A stretch of 58,579 nt of DNA from DATDRS01 sp035291605 (GTDB taxonomy: Bacteria > Chloroflexota > Anaerolineae > Anaerolineales > UBA6663), in NCBI GenBank assembly GCA_035291605.1, contig DATDRS010000172.1, positions 1 through 58,579 of the forward strand, written 5' to 3'. The translations under genes and the position numbers were made by a program. The notes under the pieces are model-generated. The model made no database searches and had not been told where the DNA came from. It worked only from the letters and a program-made list of their open reading frames with translations. Below are positions 1 to 8,432 of this stretch, piece by piece. Position 1 is the stretch's first letter, and each line of letters begins with the position of its first letter.

Positions 1-123
1 ATTGATTGGCAGACGATACTCAAGTTCTCCAGCGCTCAGGCTGTGCCCATCCTGGGTTTACTAGGGACTAGCGAGTCGGTCGTCAAACTGGTGGAGTCTC
101 TCGTGGCGTCAACCGCAAGATGA
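1..123 (+). CDS. 3' end of an unidentified protein (partial)
   Basis: The first frame is open from base 1 to a TGA at 121-123 and encodes 40 residues containing SAQAVPILGLLGTSESVVKL. It looks like a real C-terminus: mixed hydrophobic/polar composition and an ATGA overlap with the next start at 120. There is too little to assign a family. The start lies outside the window. Confidence 0.4.
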   Translation: MDWQTILKFSSAQAVPILGLLGTSESVVKLVESLVASTAR

Positions 124-938
124 TAGAACTCCGCGATTCAATGCCGATGACAGAGTCAACGCCCCCGTTTCCGTGGCCGCCGAGACTCTCGGCCATCATC
201 GCCGTGCTCGGGTTAATCGTTTGGCCGGGAAGCAGGATGCAGGCGAACGCCGCGAACGGAATGACAAGCGAGAAGACGCTGCCCCTCAGCACAACGGTAA
301 TCCTCTATGACGGCTCACTGGGCGGCCTGCCCAACACACAGGGGATGCTTTACCAGACTTCCTCACTCGAAGTAACGGAGAGTTTCGCCAATGGCGCGAC
401 CACACTCGACACGACTGCCCAGCGGAGCGACCACGCGGGTTACTTCCCTGTTCTGGCGCCTACCCTCGACCGCGCGGTCGGCTACCTGGTCAATTTCACT
501 GCGCAGGTCATTACCGAGACCCACGTGAGCAATGACCGCGCCGGTTTCAGCCTCATCGTCCTCAGCAGCGACAAGCAAGGCATCGAGTTGGGGTTTTGGA
601 CCGACGAGATCTGGGCGCAGGAGGATGGGACGGCCGAGCCGCCCTCTGGCACACTGTTCACCCACGCCGAGGGGGCCGTGTTTGATACGGCAACCGGCCT
701 GATTACTTACACGTTGACCGTGCTGGGGGATACCTACACGCTCTCGGCGGCCAGTTTGCCGATTTTGAGCGGCCCGCTCCGCGATTACACTCCTTTTACC
801 GGCCCGATTGACCCCTACGAGATCCCGAACTTCATTTTCCTCGGTGACGACACCTCCTCCGCCAGGGCGGCGATCAGACTGTCGTTCGTCTCCGTCGCGA
901 CGATGAACAGGGTGTACCTGCCGCTGATCCAGAGATGA
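120..938 (+). CDS. Secreted protein of unknown function with C-terminal YLPL motif
   Basis: Protein of 272 residues. After a short polar N-terminus there is one hydrophobic stretch (LSAIIAVLGLIVW) followed by ANA-type small residues, consistent with a signal peptide. The rest is beta-rich, Thr/Ser/Gly-rich and soluble. It ends in VYLPLIQR; a terminal Y-L-P-L motif recurs in many exported Chloroflexota proteins (from memory of such genomes) and also occurs in the protein encoded from 45973. No enzyme motif is visible. The ATG at 120 overlaps the preceding stop (ATGA), favouring coupled translation; in-frame ATGs at 141 and 150 would give a more normal signal peptide. Its stop overlaps the next start by 4 nt. 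An extracellular role is inferred. Confidence 0.6.
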   Translation: MIELRDSMPMTESTPPFPWPPRLSAIIAVLGLIVWPGSRMQANAANGMTSEKTLPLSTTVILYDGSLGGLPNTQGMLYQTSSLEVTESFANGATTLDTTAQRSDHAGYFPVLAPTLDRAVGYLVNFTAQVITETHVSNDRAGFSLIVLSSDKQGIELGFWTDEIWAQEDGTAEPPSGTLFTHAEGAVFDTATGLITYTLTVLGDTYTLSAASLPILSGPLRDYTPFTGPIDPYEIPNFIFLGDDTSSARAAIRLSFVSVATMNRVYLPLIQR

Positions 939-1579
939 AAAAAGCCAAGTTACCTACCGAATCTTTCAACCAACAAGAACTCAAAGTGCTGTCGCGGCTC
1001 GACAGCCCGGCCCGGATTCAAGCCTTCCTGGACACGTTGACCTACAGCGACGAGGAGCGCTATCGCTGTCCCCGAACGGTTTTGCACGACCGCAAGGCGC
1101 ACTGCTTCGACGGGGCGATCTTCGCGGCGGCGGTTTTGCGGAATCTGGGCTGCCCGCCGCTCATCCTGGATCTGCTGCCCGACGACCGAGACGACGATCA
1201 CCTGCTGGCGCTGTACAAGGCGCACGGCTGCTGGGGCGCGGTGGCGAAGTCCAACTTCGCCGGGCTGCGTTTTCGCGAGCCGGTGTACCGCGCTCTGCGG
1301 GAACTCGTGATGTCCTACTTCGAGGTCTACTATAATGTCGCGCGCGAGAAAACGCTGCGCGCCTATACGGTCCCCCTGAACCTGGCTGCCTTCGACCATC
1401 TCAACTGGATGACCAGGGACGAGCCATTGGATGCCATCGCGCTTCGGCTGGACGAGATCCGCAAATACTCCGTCGTCACCAAACAGATGGCCGCCGGGCT
1501 GTCCCCGGTAGACGAGCGATCGTACCGGGCCGGGTTGGCCGGCGCCAACCCAAAGGGCCTGTATCGCCCGCCGAAGTAG
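935..1579 (+). CDS. Transglutaminase-like cysteine protein
   Basis: Protein of 214 residues, no signal peptide. A Cys in AHCFDGAIFAAAVLRNLG heads a helix, followed by a strand (PLILDLLP) and a DDHLLALYK segment with His. This Cys-helix / strand / His arrangement is that of the transglutaminase-like (papain-like fold) superfamily. Typical transglutaminase cores have Cys, His and Asp; the Asp here is probably within DDRDDDH or further downstream, which cannot be fixed by eye. Starts with ATGA overlap on the upstream secreted-protein gene, so the two are probably co-translated. Substrate unknown; it could be a peptidase, an amidase or an inactive relative. Confidence 0.55.
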   Translation: MKKAKLPTESFNQQELKVLSRLDSPARIQAFLDTLTYSDEERYRCPRTVLHDRKAHCFDGAIFAAAVLRNLGCPPLILDLLPDDRDDDHLLALYKAHGCWGAVAKSNFAGLRFREPVYRALRELVMSYFEVYYNVAREKTLRAYTVPLNLAAFDHLNWMTRDEPLDAIALRLDEIRKYSVVTKQMAAGLSPVDERSYRAGLAGANPKGLYRPPK

Positions 1580-1667
1580 GTCATGTGTTTAGCGTGATAC
1601 CCTTTGTGCTGCCGCCAGCGTCACGCGACAGGCTTAACTTACGATTGCTGATTACATGGAGGCCATC

Positions 1668-2720
1668 ATGCGTCTCGCGAACATGATTCAAGCGGTGGAT
1701 GCGCACGCCTGCGGCGAGCACGGACGCGTGATCGTGGGCGGGGTGCTGGACGTCCCCGGCGACACGATGTTCGACAAGATGACCTACCTGCGAACGCGCG
1801 CCGACGGCTTGCGCCGGCGGATGCTGCGCGAGCCGCGCGGCTACCCGGCGGCGAACTGCAATCTCATCCTCGCCCCTACCCGGCCCGAAGCTGACGCCGG
1901 CTTCGTCATCATGGAGCAGGTGGAATATCCGGGCATGTCCGGCACGAACACCATCTGCGTCGCCACCGTCCTGCTCGAAACCGGCATGGTGCCGATGCAA
2001 GAGCCGGTCACCGAGCTGACGCTCGAAGCGCCCGCGGGGTTGATCCGCGTGCGCGCCGAGTGCGCCAACGGCAAGGTCAACAGCGTCACCTTCCAGAACG
2101 TCCCCGCCTTCGCCGCCTACCTGGACAGGAAAATCGAGGTCCCACACCTCGGCGCGGTGACGGTGGACGTGGCCTACGGCGGCATGTTCTACGTCATCGC
2201 CGAGGCCGCGCCTTTCGGCCTGCGCCTGACGCCTGACGAGGGGCGCGACATCGTGCGCATCAGCGAGATGATCAAAGCCGCGGCGCAGGAACAACTGCCG
2301 GTGGTTCACCCTGAGCAGCCCGGTTTTGCGGGCGTGACGATCGCCGAGCTATCCGGTCCTGCCTCACGCCCCGACGCGCACCTGAAGAACGCCGTGACCG
2401 TCTCGACCGGCAAACTCGACTGGGATCGTCCCGCTACGTGGACCGGCGCGATTGACCGCTCGCCGTGCGGCACCGGCACGTGCGCCAAAATGGCGGCGCT
2501 CTACGCGAAGGGCCGACTCAAATTGAATGAGGACTTCCGGCACGAAGGCATCCTGGGGACGGTGTTCACCGGGAGGCTGATCGGCGAAACGAAGGTGGGC
2601 CAGTACCCGGCGGTGATCCCCACCCTCGCCGGGCAGGCGTGGATTACCGGCTTCAGCAGTTACGTGGTTGACCCGGACGACCCATTCCCGGAGGGATTCA
2701 CCGTGGGTGATATCTGGTGA
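1668..2720 (+). CDS. Proline racemase family; probable trans-3-hydroxy-L-proline dehydratase-type enzyme
   Basis: Protein of 350 residues covering the whole proline racemase fold. The second catalytic Cys is present in DRSPCGTGTCAKMAAL, but the first catalytic position reads EYPGMSGTNTIC, with Ser where proline racemase and 4-hydroxyproline epimerase carry Cys (MCGH). In this family Ser/Thr-Cys pairs characterise trans-3-hydroxy-L-proline dehydratases, while Cys-Cys pairs racemise or epimerise. The His after Gly is also replaced by Thr. The start at 1668 is preferred over the in-frame ATG at 1656 because GGAGG at 1658-1662 lies 5 nt before it. Likely role: catabolism of hydroxyproline or a similar imino acid, in the cytoplasm. 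Substrate is inferred from motifs only. Confidence 0.75.
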   Translation: MRLANMIQAVDAHACGEHGRVIVGGVLDVPGDTMFDKMTYLRTRADGLRRRMLREPRGYPAANCNLILAPTRPEADAGFVIMEQVEYPGMSGTNTICVATVLLETGMVPMQEPVTELTLEAPAGLIRVRAECANGKVNSVTFQNVPAFAAYLDRKIEVPHLGAVTVDVAYGGMFYVIAEAAPFGLRLTPDEGRDIVRISEMIKAAAQEQLPVVHPEQPGFAGVTIAELSGPASRPDAHLKNAVTVSTGKLDWDRPATWTGAIDRSPCGTGTCAKMAALYAKGRLKLNEDFRHEGILGTVFTGRLIGETKVGQYPAVIPTLAGQAWITGFSSYVVDPDDPFPEGFTVGDIW

Positions 2721-2729
2721 TGGCGTTGA

Positions 2730-3470
2730 CTACTTCAACCCCCACCAGGCCCAGGCAGCCATCAGCGCCGCCTCCAGGATCGCGCCGCCGCCGACGAAGA
2801 CAAATGCATCCTGCCAGAACTTCACTGGAAACAGGCGGATGAGCGAGTCCGACCACAGGAACAGCCACGTGTCGCCCTCGAAGAAGACCTGGTGAAACTG
2901 CGTGAAGAAGGTGTTGAAGTTGATCAGCAGATAGGCGACGATGGCGACGAGGACGAAGACCGTGATGCCTGATCCGTTGAGCAGGCCCGCCCGCAGGGCC
3001 GTTTTCTCCCCGGCGTAATACAGCGCCCCGACCGACAGCGCAGCCAGCGCCGCCGCGATCACCCAGACCCACATCACGGCGCCGACGAGAATCTGCACGT
3101 CCACCATGTGCTTGATCTCGCGGTCGTTGTAAAAGTAGGCGCAGTCGCGCGGCGGCAGATAATAGGCGCACGACTCCGCCGGCGCCTGGGTATCCGGCGC
3201 GGAGATGCCGTCGTCGCCAAATCTCCACTCTCTGATCTCTCCCGCACCCGGCCGGCTCAAAATGTAGTCCACGGAGCGCTTCGCCCAGAACGACCGCTGC
3301 GCCTTAGTGAAACCGTAAGGGTCGGGCGGGAAGTTGGACATCCCATACTCGATGCCCGGGAAGGTGTGCGTCATCAGCAGGCGCACGTTGGTGAGCGCCA
3401 GCGCGAGGGGGATGCAGACGGCGAGGGCGATGCGCAGCGTGAGGAGGAGAGAAGAGGGCATGGGTTTCAT
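2730..3470 (-). CDS. DUF1461 (TIGR01906-like) integral membrane protein
   Basis: Protein of 246 residues with an N-terminal transmembrane helix, an extracytoplasmic loop, and three or four further helices after about residue 120. Family hallmarks are the loop NFPPDPYGFTKAQR and REIKHMVDVQILVG, followed by a long aromatic stretch with FFTQFHQVFFEGDTW and the PVKFWQD motif. Function is unknown for this family. Its start overlaps the 3' end of the MFS/spermidine synthase gene by 4 nt (3467-3470), so it is the last gene of that unit. Unlike typical members, the first loop holds two Cys (ESCAYY, RDCAYF) that could form a disulphide. Confidence 0.65.
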   Translation of the reverse strand: MKPMPSSLLLTLRIALAVCIPLALALTNVRLLMTHTFPGIEYGMSNFPPDPYGFTKAQRSFWAKRSVDYILSRPGAGEIREWRFGDDGISAPDTQAPAESCAYYLPPRDCAYFYNDREIKHMVDVQILVGAVMWVWVIAAALAALSVGALYYAGEKTALRAGLLNGSGITVFVLVAIVAYLLINFNTFFTQFHQVFFEGDTWLFLWSDSLIRLFPVKFWQDAFVFVGGGAILEAALMAAWAWWGLK

Positions 3471-5020
3471 TGAGACTCCAAGACTTGATAGATGCTCCCG
3501 CTCAGGATAAAGCGGATCACGATTGAGTTCGTCAACTGCTCCACCGGAGCCACGTCGTCGGTGAAGACGATGTTCGAGGCGGGCGTGGCTTGGAGGTTCT
3601 GTAGAGTGCGGAGGAGGACGCTCTTGAGGAAGAGCGGCGCGTCGGCGCCCAGCCCTGTCAGGTTGTCGTGCAGGTTGCCCGCGCGCGTCGGCTGGACGGT
3701 GGCAAAGACGACGCTGTTGAACGTGTCGGGCACGTCCACCACGTACACGGAGGGGAAGACGCTTTGCAGCGTGCCGACCATCGCCTCAATCAAACGGCGG
3801 TCGCTGAAGGTGCGGCCCACGTTGATGACCAGCGCGCCGTCGTCGGTCAGGTGCGCGCGGGCCTCGGCAAAGAACTCCCTCGTCGTCAGGTGCCAGGGGA
3901 TGTAGGGCAGGCGGTAAGCGTCCACGCCGACGACCGAGTAACGCTTGCCGGAGCGGCTCAGCGCCCAGCGCCCATCCTGCACGACGACGTTCAGGTTCGG
4001 CTCGGTCATGTCGAAATACGCGCGCCCCACGGCGACGATGCCGGGGTCAATCTCAAAGCCGTCAATGGGGATGGCGCCGTAAACCGCGGTGTATTGCTTG
4101 GCAATCGTCCCGGCGGCGAGGCCCACCAATGCCAGGCTGTGCACGTCGCCGGGGGTGTGCGGGGACGGGTTGAAATAGGGTGCGGCGAGGAAGTAGTCCC
4201 ACGTGCCGAAGGTTTCGAGCTGGCGCGGGTGGTACATAGAATGAATGCCCTGTCCCTCGTTGAGCAGGAGGTAGCGCGTCTCGCCGCGCTGGACGACCTG
4301 GATGTAGTTGTACTCGGACTCGGTCTCGTAGAGGAGGCCTTCGACAGGTTTGATCGAGCCGGTCAGGGCGAGGAAAGAGGACAAGACCAGCGCCAGCGGC
4401 ATCCAGAGCGTGAGCAGGGCGCGCCGGGGAGACTCGCGCCACAGGCCGATCAATGCCACCAGCAGCAGCGCGCCCGCGAAAACCAGGAAGGTGCGTGCAG
4501 TGCCGATGGTCGGGATCAGCCACAGGGTCGGCGCGAAAGTCCCGACGATCGAGCCAAGCGTCGAGATCGCGTACATCTGCCCGGAGACGCGCCCGGCCTG
4601 CGCCGAGTCGGAGAGGGCCAGGCGGATGGCGAAGGGCGAGATGCAGCCCAAGAGCGTGACCGGCGCGGCGAACAGGACGAGCACGGCGAAGAACGACCCG
4701 GCCATCACGGCGGCGTCGAAGTTCTCGACGGCTTTGGCGGCAAAACGCAGGACGGGATGGGCGACCGCCGGGACGAGGCCGGCTGTGAACGCGGCCCACG
4801 CGAGGAGCCGGTAGAACGTGCGCAGGGAGGGCGAGCGGTCGGCCCAGCGCCCGCCGAGGAAGTAGCCCGCAGTGAGATAGACGAGCATGAGGCCGATGAT
4901 GTTGGCCCAGACGAGGTTGCTCGTGCCGAAGACGATGCCGAGCAAACGCGAGGCCGAGACTTCGACGGCCAGGGAGGTCATCCCGGCGGTGAAGACGGCG
5001 AGAGAGAGATAGGATTTCAT
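3467..5020 (-). CDS. Fused MFS-type transporter / spermidine synthase-like protein
   Basis: Protein of 517 residues. The first ~210 residues form about six to seven transmembrane helices typical of membrane-fused spermidine synthases (TSLAVEVSASRLLGIVFGTS, GYFLGGRWADRSP). The C-terminal half is an aminopropyltransferase/methyltransferase Rossmann fold, with IHSMYHPRQLE, ALVGLAAGTIAKQY, GFEIDPGIVAVGRAYF and VVQDGRWALSR. The glycine-rich nucleotide loop is non-canonical (GLAAGT). True polyamine synthesis by such fusions is unproven; some may modify other substrates at the membrane. Follows the DUF58 gene after 134 nt with no convincing gene between, and overlaps the DUF1461 gene. Confidence 0.75.
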   Translation of the reverse strand: MKSYLSLAVFTAGMTSLAVEVSASRLLGIVFGTSNLVWANIIGLMLVYLTAGYFLGGRWADRSPSLRTFYRLLAWAAFTAGLVPAVAHPVLRFAAKAVENFDAAVMAGSFFAVLVLFAAPVTLLGCISPFAIRLALSDSAQAGRVSGQMYAISTLGSIVGTFAPTLWLIPTIGTARTFLVFAGALLLVALIGLWRESPRRALLTLWMPLALVLSSFLALTGSIKPVEGLLYETESEYNYIQVVQRGETRYLLLNEGQGIHSMYHPRQLETFGTWDYFLAAPYFNPSPHTPGDVHSLALVGLAAGTIAKQYTAVYGAIPIDGFEIDPGIVAVGRAYFDMTEPNLNVVVQDGRWALSRSGKRYSVVGVDAYRLPYIPWHLTTREFFAEARAHLTDDGALVINVGRTFSDRRLIEAMVGTLQSVFPSVYVVDVPDTFNSVVFATVQPTRAGNLHDNLTGLGADAPLFLKSVLLRTLQNLQATPASNIVFTDDVAPVEQLTNSIVIRFILSGSIYQVLESQ

Positions 5021-5154
5021 GAATTAGACGAGGAACTCAGAACGAGGCCTGGAAAACTTGCGGGCCGCCCAGAAGGCGAGCGCGGCAAGAGCCAGCTTGG
5101 TGATGGCAAGGCAAGAGTACCGCAGAGGCGGGTCAATTGTGGAAAGCCACCGCC

Positions 5155-6447
5155 TCAACCGGTATCGTAATGCCGCGCCATCCACGAGCCGACGGTGAGG
5201 GCTGAGGCGAGGTCGTCGCCATTGTTCACCTGGTAGGCCGAGATGCCCACTGCCCAGAGCGCGCCCACCAGCTCCGCGTTGTCGTGCACGCCGCCGAAGC
5301 TGGCCGGGTTCAGGACGACCGCCGCCATGCGCAGCCCCCGGCGTTTGAGCGCCTGCGCCGCGATCACCCAGCGCATGTCCCAGGAAGACGTGATCAAAAT
5401 GACTGAGGCGCCACGAGGCATCTGATCGGACTCGATCGCCAGCGCATCGTGAAAGCGCATCTTGCCCCGCGAACGGAAGACGGCCAGCGTTTCGAGCAGC
5501 TTGGTCAATTGGCGCTCGCCGCGATCTGGCTGGGTGACCTCGCGCGATTGGCCGTAAGCCACCAGCCCCACCGAACGGCCGCGCCGGATGAAAAACTGGG
5601 CGAGTGAGGCGGCAATCGTCACGCCATATTCCTCGGTGCTGGGCGGCAGGGTCACGACCCGATCCTGCCAGGCGGTCCACAGGGCCTCGTCGGCGCTCAG
5701 GACAGGCGTGGGCAGCGGCTTCGCGGCCTGCGCCGCCTCGTCGCCGTCGAGGAACAACCAGATGTCTGACAGCGGGTCAAGCTCGAACTCTTTGACGATC
5801 AGCCGGTCCCGCCGGGCGGTGGAGGGCCAGTGAATGCGGTTGAACGAGTCGCCCGGCGCGTAATCGCGCACGCCGGCTGCATTGGCGGTCACGTAGTGGG
5901 TGCGGCGGCGCAGCGCGTCGCCGCCGGAGAGCGTGCCCAACGGCAGCGTGAAATCGCGCAAGTCAACCGTCGCAGGGTAGATGACGACGTGCGTGGTCTG
6001 CGGGATATGGCGGGTGACCTGGAAGAGGCCGAAGGGGTCGCCCGAGGTCAACGCGAGCGGGCCCAGGCGAAAGCGCCCGCGCTGGCGGCAGATGGTGCGG
6101 ACGACCCAGGCGCGCTCGCTGCGCGGCCCCAGCGACATGACGACGAGGCTGGCCTCGTGGCCCGGCAGATTCGAATGGTCGCGCACCTCCAGCCACAGCT
6201 TGGGCATGCGGCTTGTGTTCCGCACCGTCAGGCGCTCTTCGAGCGGGCGGCCCACCTGGGCGCGCAGAGCGCGCGTGTGGCGCAAAAGGCGAATCCCCCG
6301 CAGTCCGGTCCACGTCCAGAGCACCGCCACGACGATCAACGTGAGCCACACGTAAAACAAATTGAAGAACAGGTCACGGCCGGTGACGATGGCGCCGACG
6401 AGGCAGGCGGCGAGGAGCAGAAAGACGATGAGGCGACGGGAAGTCAT
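5155..6447 (-). CDS. DUF58 domain protein, partner of MoxR ATPase
   Basis: Protein of 430 residues. Two N-terminal hydrophobic helices (LIVFLLLAACLVGAIVTG and FYVWLTLIVVAVLW) are followed by a beta domain (ERLTVRNTSRMPKLWLEVRD). The DUF58 signature RDYAPGDSFNRIHWPSTARR precedes a von Willebrand A-like C-terminal region (IWLFLDGD, GASVILITSS). DUF58 proteins usually sit next to MoxR AAA ATPases and are thought to form a chaperone or envelope-assembly complex; here the MoxR gene is immediately upstream (75 nt gap, same strand). No TgpA-type transglutaminase is adjacent, although a transglutaminase-like gene lies at 935-1579 on the other strand. Confidence 0.85.
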   Translation of the reverse strand: MTSRRLIVFLLLAACLVGAIVTGRDLFFNLFYVWLTLIVVAVLWTWTGLRGIRLLRHTRALRAQVGRPLEERLTVRNTSRMPKLWLEVRDHSNLPGHEASLVVMSLGPRSERAWVVRTICRQRGRFRLGPLALTSGDPFGLFQVTRHIPQTTHVVIYPATVDLRDFTLPLGTLSGGDALRRRTHYVTANAAGVRDYAPGDSFNRIHWPSTARRDRLIVKEFELDPLSDIWLFLDGDEAAQAAKPLPTPVLSADEALWTAWQDRVVTLPPSTEEYGVTIAASLAQFFIRRGRSVGLVAYGQSREVTQPDRGERQLTKLLETLAVFRSRGKMRFHDALAIESDQMPRGASVILITSSWDMRWVIAAQALKRRGLRMAAVVLNPASFGGVHDNAELVGALWAVGISAYQVNNGDDLASALTVGSWMARHYDTG

Positions 6448-6522
6448 GGGGCAAATGGCAGCCAGCGGTTGGCTTATGGCCTATGGCGCGGGGCAGACAT
6501 CGGAGGCGCCATCAGCGGAACG

Positions 6523-7590
6523 CTATGCTCTGCGGAGCGCGCTCCCGCCCGGGACGGGCACGCTGGCGAGGATATCCTTGATGACCGAGCGGGCGCTCAC
6601 ATCCTTAATGCGCGCCGCCGGGCCGATGATGATGCGATGGGCCAGCGCGGCCTCGGCCAGCGCTTTGACGTCGTCGGGGATCACGTAATCGCGCCCGTTG
6701 AGGGCCGCGCGGGCCTGCGCGGTCCGGAACAGCGCCAGGCTGCCGCGTGGGCTGGCGCCAAGATATACGTCCGTATGCTTGCGCGTCTGGGCCACGATTT
6801 CGACCAGATAGCTCTTGATCAGCGGGTCCACATAGACCTTACGGACTTCCTGCTGGGCTGCCAGCAAGTCTTCGACCTGAACCACTTTCTCCAGGCGATC
6901 AATCGGGTGCGCAAATTGCTGCCGGTCGAGGACGTTGATCTCCTCAGTCGCCGAGGGATAGCCGAGCGAGAGGCGCAGGAGGAACCGGTCGAGCTGGGCC
7001 TCAGGCAGAGGAAAGGTGCCCTCGTATTCAATCGGGTTCTGCGTGGCGAGCACCATGAAGGGCGCCGGGAGGCGATGCGTCACGCCGTCCACCGTCACCT
7101 GTTTTTCTTCCATCGCCTCGAGCAAAGCCGCCTGCGTCTTGGGCGTGGCGCGGTTGATTTCATCGGCCAGCACAATCTGGGCCATGATGGGGCCGGGGCG
7201 GAATTCGAACTCACGCGTCAGCTGGTTGAAGATGGAGACGCCCGTCACATCGCTGGGCAGCATGTCGGGCGTAAATTGAAGGCGGTTGAACGTGGTGCCG
7301 ATGGACCGCGCCAGCGCCTTGGCCAGCATGGTTTTGCCGACCCCGGGCACGTCTTCGATGAGCAAGTGTCCCTGGCATAACAGGCCCACGACCGTCAACT
7401 GCACTTCGTGAGTTTTGCCGACAATCACCTTCTCGACGTTCACAACCAGGCGGTCGGCAACTGACTTGATGCTCGCCAGCGACATGCTTTCGCTCGCGGT
7501 TTTGCCGTCGGGCGGCGGGTTTTCAGGAAGCGCCTGGGCAACCCTCTCGCTCCCAGACCGACTTCGATCCTTGTTGAGGCTCGTGCTCAT
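6523..7590 (-). CDS. MoxR-family AAA+ ATPase
   Basis: Protein of 355 residues. Walker A is GVPGVGKTMLAKAL, Walker B is IVLADEINRATPKTQAALLE, sensor 1 lies in FMVLATQNPIEYEGTFPLPEAQLDRF, and sensor 2 is near GASPRGSLALFRTAQ. These are the standard MoxR-type features. The N-terminal ~45 residues are polar and not conserved; in-frame ATGs around residue 36 (MSLASIKSV) are an alternative start. MoxR proteins act as ATP-driven chaperones for maturation of protein complexes. It is co-directional with, and 75 nt upstream of, the DUF58 gene, a classic pairing. Confidence 0.9.
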   Translation of the reverse strand: MSTSLNKDRSRSGSERVAQALPENPPPDGKTASESMSLASIKSVADRLVVNVEKVIVGKTHEVQLTVVGLLCQGHLLIEDVPGVGKTMLAKALARSIGTTFNRLQFTPDMLPSDVTGVSIFNQLTREFEFRPGPIMAQIVLADEINRATPKTQAALLEAMEEKQVTVDGVTHRLPAPFMVLATQNPIEYEGTFPLPEAQLDRFLLRLSLGYPSATEEINVLDRQQFAHPIDRLEKVVQVEDLLAAQQEVRKVYVDPLIKSYLVEIVAQTRKHTDVYLGASPRGSLALFRTAQARAALNGRDYVIPDDVKALAEAALAHRIIIGPAARIKDVSARSVIKDILASVPVPGGSALRRA

Positions 7591-7671
7591 GCTCTGCTCC
7601 TGTCATGCCTGAAGAATGGGGAAGTGAGTGCTGATCGCACCCGTGTATTACGCCGCGTCATGCCGGTCGGT

Positions 7672-8412
7672 TCAAAACTGAAACCGGGCGCGGCGGTAAT
7701 CGCGCATCCGCCGGTAGGTCAGCCGGGCGACGGTGTACAGGGCCTTGAAAATCTCGGTCTGCGAAATCTTGGAAGCTCCCATCGTCCGGTCGTGAAAAAG
7801 AATCGGCGCCTCGGCCACACGCCAGCCGCGCTGCTCGACCAGGAACAGCATCTCGATCAGGAACGAATAGCCGGACGAGAAGATGCGGTCGAGCGGGATA
7901 GAGTCTAACACAGCCCGGCGATACAGGCGGAAACCCGCCGTGACATCGCCGGCTTTGAGGCCCAACGCCAGATGCGCGACGAGGTTGGCCGTCCGGCTGA
8001 GCAGACGGCGAAGCCAAGGCGAATCCACCGCCCCGCCCCCCGGCGCGTAGCGCGACCCAATGACCAGGTCGGCCGAGGCGCTGCGCGCGAGCATCTCCGG
8101 AATGTAGCGGGGATGGTGCGAGAAATCGGCGTCCATGGTGAGGAGGTAATCGGCGCCCAACGCGAAGGCGCGCCGGAAGCCCGCGAGGTAGGCCGTGCCC
8201 AACCCAAGCTTTCCCGCGCGGTGGATCACCTCCACCCGCCCCGGGTGCTCCGCCGCGAACCGGTCGGCGAGGCCGCCGGTGCCATCCGGGGAATTGTCGT
8301 CCACAATCAGCACGCGAAGATCACACGGCAGAGCCAACAGCTCGGGGATGAGACGAGCGACATTCTCCAGTTCATTATACGTGGGCAGAATGACAAAAAT
8401 GGACAAGGTCAT
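7672..8412 (-). CDS. Polyprenol monophosphomannose synthase (GT2, DPM1-like)
   Basis: Protein of 246 residues. GT2 motifs are clear: VILPTYNELENVARLIPEL, LIVDDNSPDGTGGLADRF, GLGTAYLAGFRRAF, LLTMDADFSHHPRYIPEML, and GSRYAPGGG with a downstream RxxSRTAN. This is the dolichol-phosphate mannose synthase pattern: transfer of mannose from GDP-mannose to polyprenyl phosphate on the inner membrane face. It ends without C-terminal membrane helices, so it is the short DPM1 type. Neighbouring polytopic proteins (8433-17393) are plausible users of polyprenyl-phosphate-linked sugars. Gap to the upstream gene is 20 nt, so an operon is likely. Confidence 0.85.
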   Translation of the reverse strand: MTLSIFVILPTYNELENVARLIPELLALPCDLRVLIVDDNSPDGTGGLADRFAAEHPGRVEVIHRAGKLGLGTAYLAGFRRAFALGADYLLTMDADFSHHPRYIPEMLARSASADLVIGSRYAPGGGAVDSPWLRRLLSRTANLVAHLALGLKAGDVTAGFRLYRRAVLDSIPLDRIFSSGYSFLIEMLFLVEQRGWRVAEAPILFHDRTMGASKISQTEIFKALYTVARLTYRRMRDYRRARFQF

Positions 8413-8432
8413 TATCGCTCAGGGCTGTCTAC

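Noticed and set aside
5830..7380. 516-codon frame antisense to DUF58/MoxR
   Set aside because: Spans two genuine genes on the other strand; no ribosome site or domain.
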